A program made the position numbers and the translations under genes. From the NCBI RefSeq assembly GCF_000239815.1, contig NZ_CAFK01000219.1, forward strand, positions 1 to 34,941: a stretch of DNA of 34,941 bases, read 5' to 3'. Shown piece after piece: positions 31,391 to 34,941 of the stretch; position 1 is the first letter of the stretch, and every line of letters starts with the position of its first letter. The notes beneath the pieces were generated by a model. The model was not told where the DNA came from. It saw nothing but the letters and a program-made list of their open reading frames with translations, and did not search any database. Source of the stretch: Bradyrhizobium sp. STM 3843. GTDB lineage: Bacteria > Pseudomonadota > Alphaproteobacteria > Rhizobiales > Xanthobacteraceae.

Positions 31391-33193
31391 TTACTGCGGC
31401 AGGGAGAACACGGTCAGCGTGCCACCGAGCGCGGTGTAGTTCGAGAGCGCAGCATAGCCACCGACTGCACCGAGACCTGCGGTCGGATCGGTCAGGCCAG
31501 CCGCGAGGCCGATACCGGCCCAGCCACCGACACCCGACAAGACGGCGACATATTGCTTGCCGTTGTGCTCATAGGTCGTGACGTTGCCGATGATGCCGGA
31601 CGGAGTCTTGAATTTGTAGAGCTCCTTGCCGGTCTTGGCGTCGACCGCCTTGAGGTAGCCTTCGAGCGTGCCGTAGAACACCACGCCACCAGCGGTCGCG
31701 AGTGCACCCGACCACACCGAGAACGGCTCCTTGTTCGACCAGACGATCTTGCCGGTCTTGCCGTCCCAGGCAATGAAGTTGCCCATGTTGGTGTCGCCCT
31801 GAGGCGGATACATCGACAGGGTGGCGCCGACATAGGGCTGCCCCGCGGTGTAGCTCACCTTGAACGGCTCGTAGTCCATGCAGACATGGTTGGTCGGCAC
31901 GTAGAACAGCTGCGTGTCAGGAGAGTAGGCTGCAGGCTGTTCGTCCTTGCTGCCGAGCGCCGCCGGACAGACCCCCTTGGTGTTGTGATCCTCGCCGTTC
32001 TGGTCGGTCGAATATTGCGCGACCACCTTGGGACGGCCGTAGGTCGGCGAGTTCTTGTCCATGTCGACGCCGGTGGTCCAGTTGACCTTCGGGTCGTACT
32101 TCTCGGCGACCATGAGCTCGCCGGTCGCACGATCGAGCGTATAGCCGAGGCCGTTACGATCGAAATGCGTCAGCAGCTTGCGCGCCTGTCCGTTGACCTG
32201 CTGATCGGACAGGATCATCTCGTTGACGCCGTCATAGTCCCATTCGTCGTGGGGCGTCATCTGATAGACCCACTTCGCGACACCCGTGTCCGGGTTGCGC
32301 GCGAAGATCGTCATCGACCACTTGTTGTCACCAGGACGCTGCTTCGGATTCCAGGTCGAAGGATTGCCCGAGCCGTAATAGACGAGATCGAGCTGCGGAT
32401 CATACGACGCCCAGCCCCAGGTGCAGCCGCCGCCGATCTTCCACTGATCGCCCTGCCAGGTCTTCAGGCTGGAGTCCTTGCCGACCGGCTTGCCGAGCGC
32501 AGTCGTGCTGGCGTCGAACAGGATCTGGTCATCAGGCCCTTCCGAATAGGCCTTCCAGGCCTGCTTGCCGGACTTGATGTCGTAGGCGGTCATGCTGCAC
32601 TGGACGCCGAACTCGCCGCCGGACGTGCCGACCAGGACCTTGTCCTTCACCACCAGCGGAGCGGAGGTGCCGGTCTGACCCTTGGAGGGATCGCCGTTGA
32701 CTGCGCTCCAGACCAGATTGCCGGTCTTGGCATCGAGCGCGATCAGCTTGTCGTCGGCCTGATGCAGGAAGATCTTGCCGTCGCCATAGGCGAGACCGCG
32801 ATTGACCGTATCGCAGCACATCACCGGAATGACGTTCGGATCCTGCTTGGGCTCATAGCGCCAGACGATCTTGTTGTCCTGCGACAGGTCGAGCGCGTAC
32901 ACCTTGTTCGGGAACGGCGTATGCACATACATCAGGTTGCCGATGATGAGCGGGCCGCCCTCGTGACCGCGCAGCACGCCGGTCGAGAAGGTCCAGGCGA
33001 CCTGCATCTTGCCGACGTTCTGGGCGTTGATCTGGTTGAGCTTCGAGTAGCGGGTGTTGGCGTAGTCGCCTGCCGGCATCACCCAATCTTTCGGGTTCTG
33101 CGACATTTTGACCAGTTCATCGCTGGCCCATGCGCCACCCGCGGCAAGTGCCGCGACCGACGTCAGACAGGTTGCGAGCAGTACTTTTCGCAT
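31391..33193 (-). CDS. xoxF: XoxF, lanthanide-dependent PQQ methanol dehydrogenase
   Basis: A periplasmic quinoprotein oxidising methanol to formaldehyde (or formate) with PQQ and a lanthanide. The 600-residue product has a signal peptide (1-23) and an eight-bladed propeller with tryptophan-docking phrases (GKIVWSNKEP, VYALDLSQDNKIVWRY). The vicinal disulfide is C126-C127, metal ligands are E194 and N277, and the catalytic Asp is D319. The next-but-one residue is D321 (WDYDGVN), the extra Asp that marks lanthanide XoxF; calcium MxaF has Ala there. ATG 33193, with GGAGG upstream, is preferred to the longer frame. First gene of the xoxF-cytochrome-dehydrogenase-gfa operon. No mxaI small-subunit gene is present, as expected for XoxF. 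Confidence 0.96.
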   Translation of the reverse strand: MRKVLLATCLTSVAALAAGGAWASDELVKMSQNPKDWVMPAGDYANTRYSKLNQINAQNVGKMQVAWTFSTGVLRGHEGGPLIIGNLMYVHTPFPNKVYALDLSQDNKIVWRYEPKQDPNVIPVMCCDTVNRGLAYGDGKIFLHQADDKLIALDAKTGNLVWSAVNGDPSKGQTGTSAPLVVKDKVLVGTSGGEFGVQCSMTAYDIKSGKQAWKAYSEGPDDQILFDASTTALGKPVGKDSSLKTWQGDQWKIGGGCTWGWASYDPQLDLVYYGSGNPSTWNPKQRPGDNKWSMTIFARNPDTGVAKWVYQMTPHDEWDYDGVNEMILSDQQVNGQARKLLTHFDRNGLGYTLDRATGELMVAEKYDPKVNWTTGVDMDKNSPTYGRPKVVAQYSTDQNGEDHNTKGVCPAALGSKDEQPAAYSPDTQLFYVPTNHVCMDYEPFKVSYTAGQPYVGATLSMYPPQGDTNMGNFIAWDGKTGKIVWSNKEPFSVWSGALATAGGVVFYGTLEGYLKAVDAKTGKELYKFKTPSGIIGNVTTYEHNGKQYVAVLSGVGGWAGIGLAAGLTDPTAGLGAVGGYAALSNYTALGGTLTVFSLPQ

Positions 33194-33632
33194 CGTCCAT
33201 CCTCCCATTTTGAACACAGGTCCGCACGACGCGGCCCAGTCTCTTCTTCAGCGGCAATCCTTATCCAGTTCGAAATCGGGAAACTTGCCCAAGAGCGAAG
33301 CCGCTTTGCTCAAGAGTGAACCGAAACGAAGTTTTTGGGAACGATTTTACTTTGCTGGACCGCAACATAGGGCTGCGTTTCTATTGTGCGGAGCATCAAT
33401 GAACGTCCATGCTCAGCCTTCGCCCGAAGGTTGATCGTTCTTCTTGACGGCTTGGAAATGAAGGCGGAGGATTGTTCAGGGACTTGCGTTGCGGCACAAC
33501 AGGCGCGAACGGGCTCAACCAGCCGGCCAGACGAAGAGGCTGCCAAAAAAAGGGAATATTTTGGCTTCACTTTTGTCACCCGCCTTCTCTGCGGCGGGCC
33601 GTTGCGTTCGATCTTCAAATCGGTGGATGGAC
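33194..33632. other. Divergent control region of xoxF and the AraC-type regulator
   Basis: A 439-nt intergenic region holding the outward promoters. Its clearest element is a pair of near-identical 15-nt direct repeats (33285-33299, 33306-33320). No textbook -35/-10 pair was identified with confidence on either strand. Confidence 0.55.
33285..33320. promoter_or_regulatory. Direct repeat TTGCYCAAGAGYGAA, likely activator site upstream of xoxF
   Basis: Two 15-nt copies, identical at 13 positions, spaced 21 nt start to start (two DNA turns), about 92-127 nt upstream of the xoxF ATG. AraC-type and response-regulator activators bind such same-face direct repeats. The AraC-type gene next door is a natural candidate. 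Confidence 0.6.
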
Positions 33633-34580
33633 ATGCCCGATACGATCCGCTCGCTCAGCACCACGGGCCTGACGCCCAAGAGCCAGATCCAGCGTTGGTC
33701 AGACGCACTGACCGATTTGTGCGGCCGATTTGATGTTGACCCGCTAGAGGGAACATCATTCGACGGTCGCATCAACTACACCCTGATGTCTCGACTGAAG
33801 CTGTGCCAGATCGAGGCGAGTCAACATCGGATCGCGCACACGCTCGCGCGGTCTCGCTCCACCGAGCATCCCTATATCAAGATCCTGTTCCAGACCTACG
33901 GCACCTCCTATTTCGAGCAGGACGGCCGGCACATCGAAATCGGACCTGGCGACTGCCTGGCCTATGACGTGTCGATGCCGCATACGATCGTCAGCCCGGC
34001 CCTGACCCGTCATGAGGTCGTGATCGTACCCAAGGAGCTGCTGCAGGAGCGCGGCTTTCGCCTCGACAAGATGGTGGCATGCAAGCTGTCCGCCCGCAGC
34101 GGAACCGGGCGGATCGCGCATGACGTGGCGCATGCCGCGTTTGACGAGGCCACCAAGCTCTCGCCGCACAGCGCCGTCGGCGTGGCCGAATCGCTGATCG
34201 ATCTGCTGCTGTTGCCGCTGCGCGAAGCCGACGCGATGTTCGATCGCGGCGGCCCCGAAGCGATCTATATCCGCGCCCAGGCGTTCATCCGCGAGCATCT
34301 GCGCGATCCTGATCTAACTATTGACCAGATATCTGCAGCCCTCGGTTGTACAAAGCGTTACCTGCACATGGTGTTCAGCGACCGCGGCATGACGGTCAGC
34401 GATTATATCTGGCGGGCGCGGTTGCAGCACTGCCGCCAGGAACTCGAGACGCAGTCGGGAAAGACAATCACGGACGTGGCGTTCTCATGGGGCTTTTCGA
34501 GCTCATCCCATTTCAGCCGCGTGTTCCGAAAATATTTCGGCGTCGTCCCATCTGCCGTCCATAGAGCCGCAGCACGGTGA
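33633..34580 (+). CDS. AraC-family transcriptional regulator
   Basis: About 315 residues: an N-terminal AraC-binding-like cupin domain (HPYIKILFQTYGTSYFEQDGR, IGPGDCLAYDVSMPHTI) and a C-terminal pair of helix-turn-helix motifs (about 215-310: LTIDQISAALGCTKRYLHMVF; ITDVAFSWGFSSSSHFSRVFRKYFG). The ending is the canonical AraC signature. ATG 33633 is chosen, with GGTGG 6 nt upstream; ATG 33627 is equally in frame. It diverges from xoxF across a region with paired direct repeats, so control of methanol genes is likely, but the effector is unknown. Confidence 0.88.
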   Translation: MPDTIRSLSTTGLTPKSQIQRWSDALTDLCGRFDVDPLEGTSFDGRINYTLMSRLKLCQIEASQHRIAHTLARSRSTEHPYIKILFQTYGTSYFEQDGRHIEIGPGDCLAYDVSMPHTIVSPALTRHEVVIVPKELLQERGFRLDKMVACKLSARSGTGRIAHDVAHAAFDEATKLSPHSAVGVAESLIDLLLLPLREADAMFDRGGPEAIYIRAQAFIREHLRDPDLTIDQISAALGCTKRYLHMVFSDRGMTVSDYIWRARLQHCRQELETQSGKTITDVAFSWGFSSSSHFSRVFRKYFGVVPSAVHRAAAR

Positions 34581-34647
34581 TTACTGCCGCGTTCGCCGCC
34601 GAGCCTGCCTCTTCTCCGATCGTCCGCACGAGCCCGCCAAGGGTGCG

Positions 34648-34941
34648 CTATCGTGCACCGCTCTGGAGCACCTTCTGGAATGCGTCGCCCAGAATCGCGG
34701 GCTCGCGCGGCGGCAGATAGGTGAGGCCGGCCGCGCGGCCGAGTTCGGCCAATACACCTGACGCCTGCAGATCCGTGAGCGCACCGTCGACCGCTGCCAG
34801 CAGCTCCGGATTGCCGGCGAGCCCGACATAGCCGCGGTTGGCGCCGATCGGATAGAAATAGCCGGAGCCCATCAGTCTGGTGTCGAGGTGAGCGGCGCGA
34901 TAGGCGTCGAAACGCCTGATGTCGAGCAGGGTGGCGTCGAA
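34648..34941 (-). CDS. Periplasmic solute-binding protein, C-terminal part (partial; possible XoxJ)
   Basis: The open frame runs from the right edge to a stop at 34648 and gives 97 residues of a family-3 solute-binding-type C-terminus (LDIRRFDAYRAAHLDT; PIGANRGYVGLAGNPELLAAVDGAL then TDLQASGVLAELG). An in-frame ATG at 34872 is internal, not the start. Such proteins near xoxF are usually XoxJ/MxaJ, which bind and help mature methanol dehydrogenase. The visible part alone cannot separate XoxJ from an ordinary ABC-transporter binding protein. Confidence 0.68.
   Translation of the reverse strand, partial: FDATLLDIRRFDAYRAAHLDTRLMGSGYFYPIGANRGYVGLAGNPELLAAVDGALTDLQASGVLAELGRAAGLTYLPPREPAILGDAFQKVLQSGAR

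Noticed and set aside
28880..33319. A 1479-codon plus-strand open frame
   Set aside because: It lies antisense to gfa, the glutathione dehydrogenase, the cytochrome and xoxF, all of which have clear family motifs. Its protein is Arg/His/Asp-rich nonsense, an effect of biased third codon positions in GC-rich DNA.
1..34941. CRISPR arrays, tRNA or rRNA genes, insertion-sequence transposases
   Set aside because: No regularly spaced repeats, tRNA-like cloverleaf, rRNA sequence or transposase motif was seen on either strand by eye.

Overview
The window reads as a chromosomal segment of a Bradyrhizobium-type alphaproteobacterium. It is GC-rich throughout. It carries a nif/fix cluster with sigma54/NifA control sites, general-stress (EcfG-type) promoter motifs, CATTCCGGG-type palindromic repeats, and a lanthanide-type methanol dehydrogenase operon. 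The species assignment is an inference from gene content and repeat style; no rRNA gene or similar marker is present.

Region 1 (1-8879, all plus strand) is nitrogen fixation: the 3' end of nifH, a 14-bp hairpin, nifQ, an Irr-like Fur-family regulator, then nifV-cysE-nifW behind a NifA site and a -24/-12 promoter, then fixABCX behind a second -24/-12 promoter, then modD. NifQ (molybdenum delivery), NifV (homocitrate), CysE (cysteine supply for Fe-S clusters), NifW and the FixABCX electron-bifurcating complex all serve nitrogenase. Having nifV suggests the strain can fix nitrogen outside a host plant.

Region 2 (8880-21239) is thiol/redox and efflux. On the minus strand lie a DsbD/ScsB-like electron transporter with its DsbA-like partner, a small secreted protein, and an ArsR regulator - membrane fusion protein - RND pump - AhpD-like protein run. 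Divergently, on the plus strand, lie a sulfide:quinone oxidoreductase-like flavoprotein, trxC, a DUF2892 membrane protein and ccoG. The ArsR protein has the two cysteines, 66 residues apart, expected of BigR/SqrR persulfide sensors. An AT-rich inverted repeat sits in the shared promoter region, so one sulfide/persulfide sensor probably governs both arms.

Region 3 (21240-25884) is a loosely packed accessory stretch: a NUDIX hydrolase, small stress-type proteins, two EcfG-like promoters facing outward, a DUF892 ferritin-like gene with a C-terminal frameshift, a truncated and frameshifted manganese-catalase remnant, a probable small RNA with its own promoter and terminator, and a ~400-nt highly structured repeat-like element.

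Region 4 (25885-34941) is periplasmic and C1 oxidation. A secreted protein combining a carboxypeptidase-regulatory-like domain, one haem-c motif and a propeller-like C-terminal part is followed by a Tat-exported FAH-family hydrolase. Convergent to these is the operon xoxF - cytochrome c - S-(hydroxymethyl)glutathione dehydrogenase - gfa, which takes methanol to formaldehyde and on through glutathione. An AraC-type regulator diverges from xoxF, and a partial periplasmic solute-binding protein (possible XoxJ) runs off the right edge.
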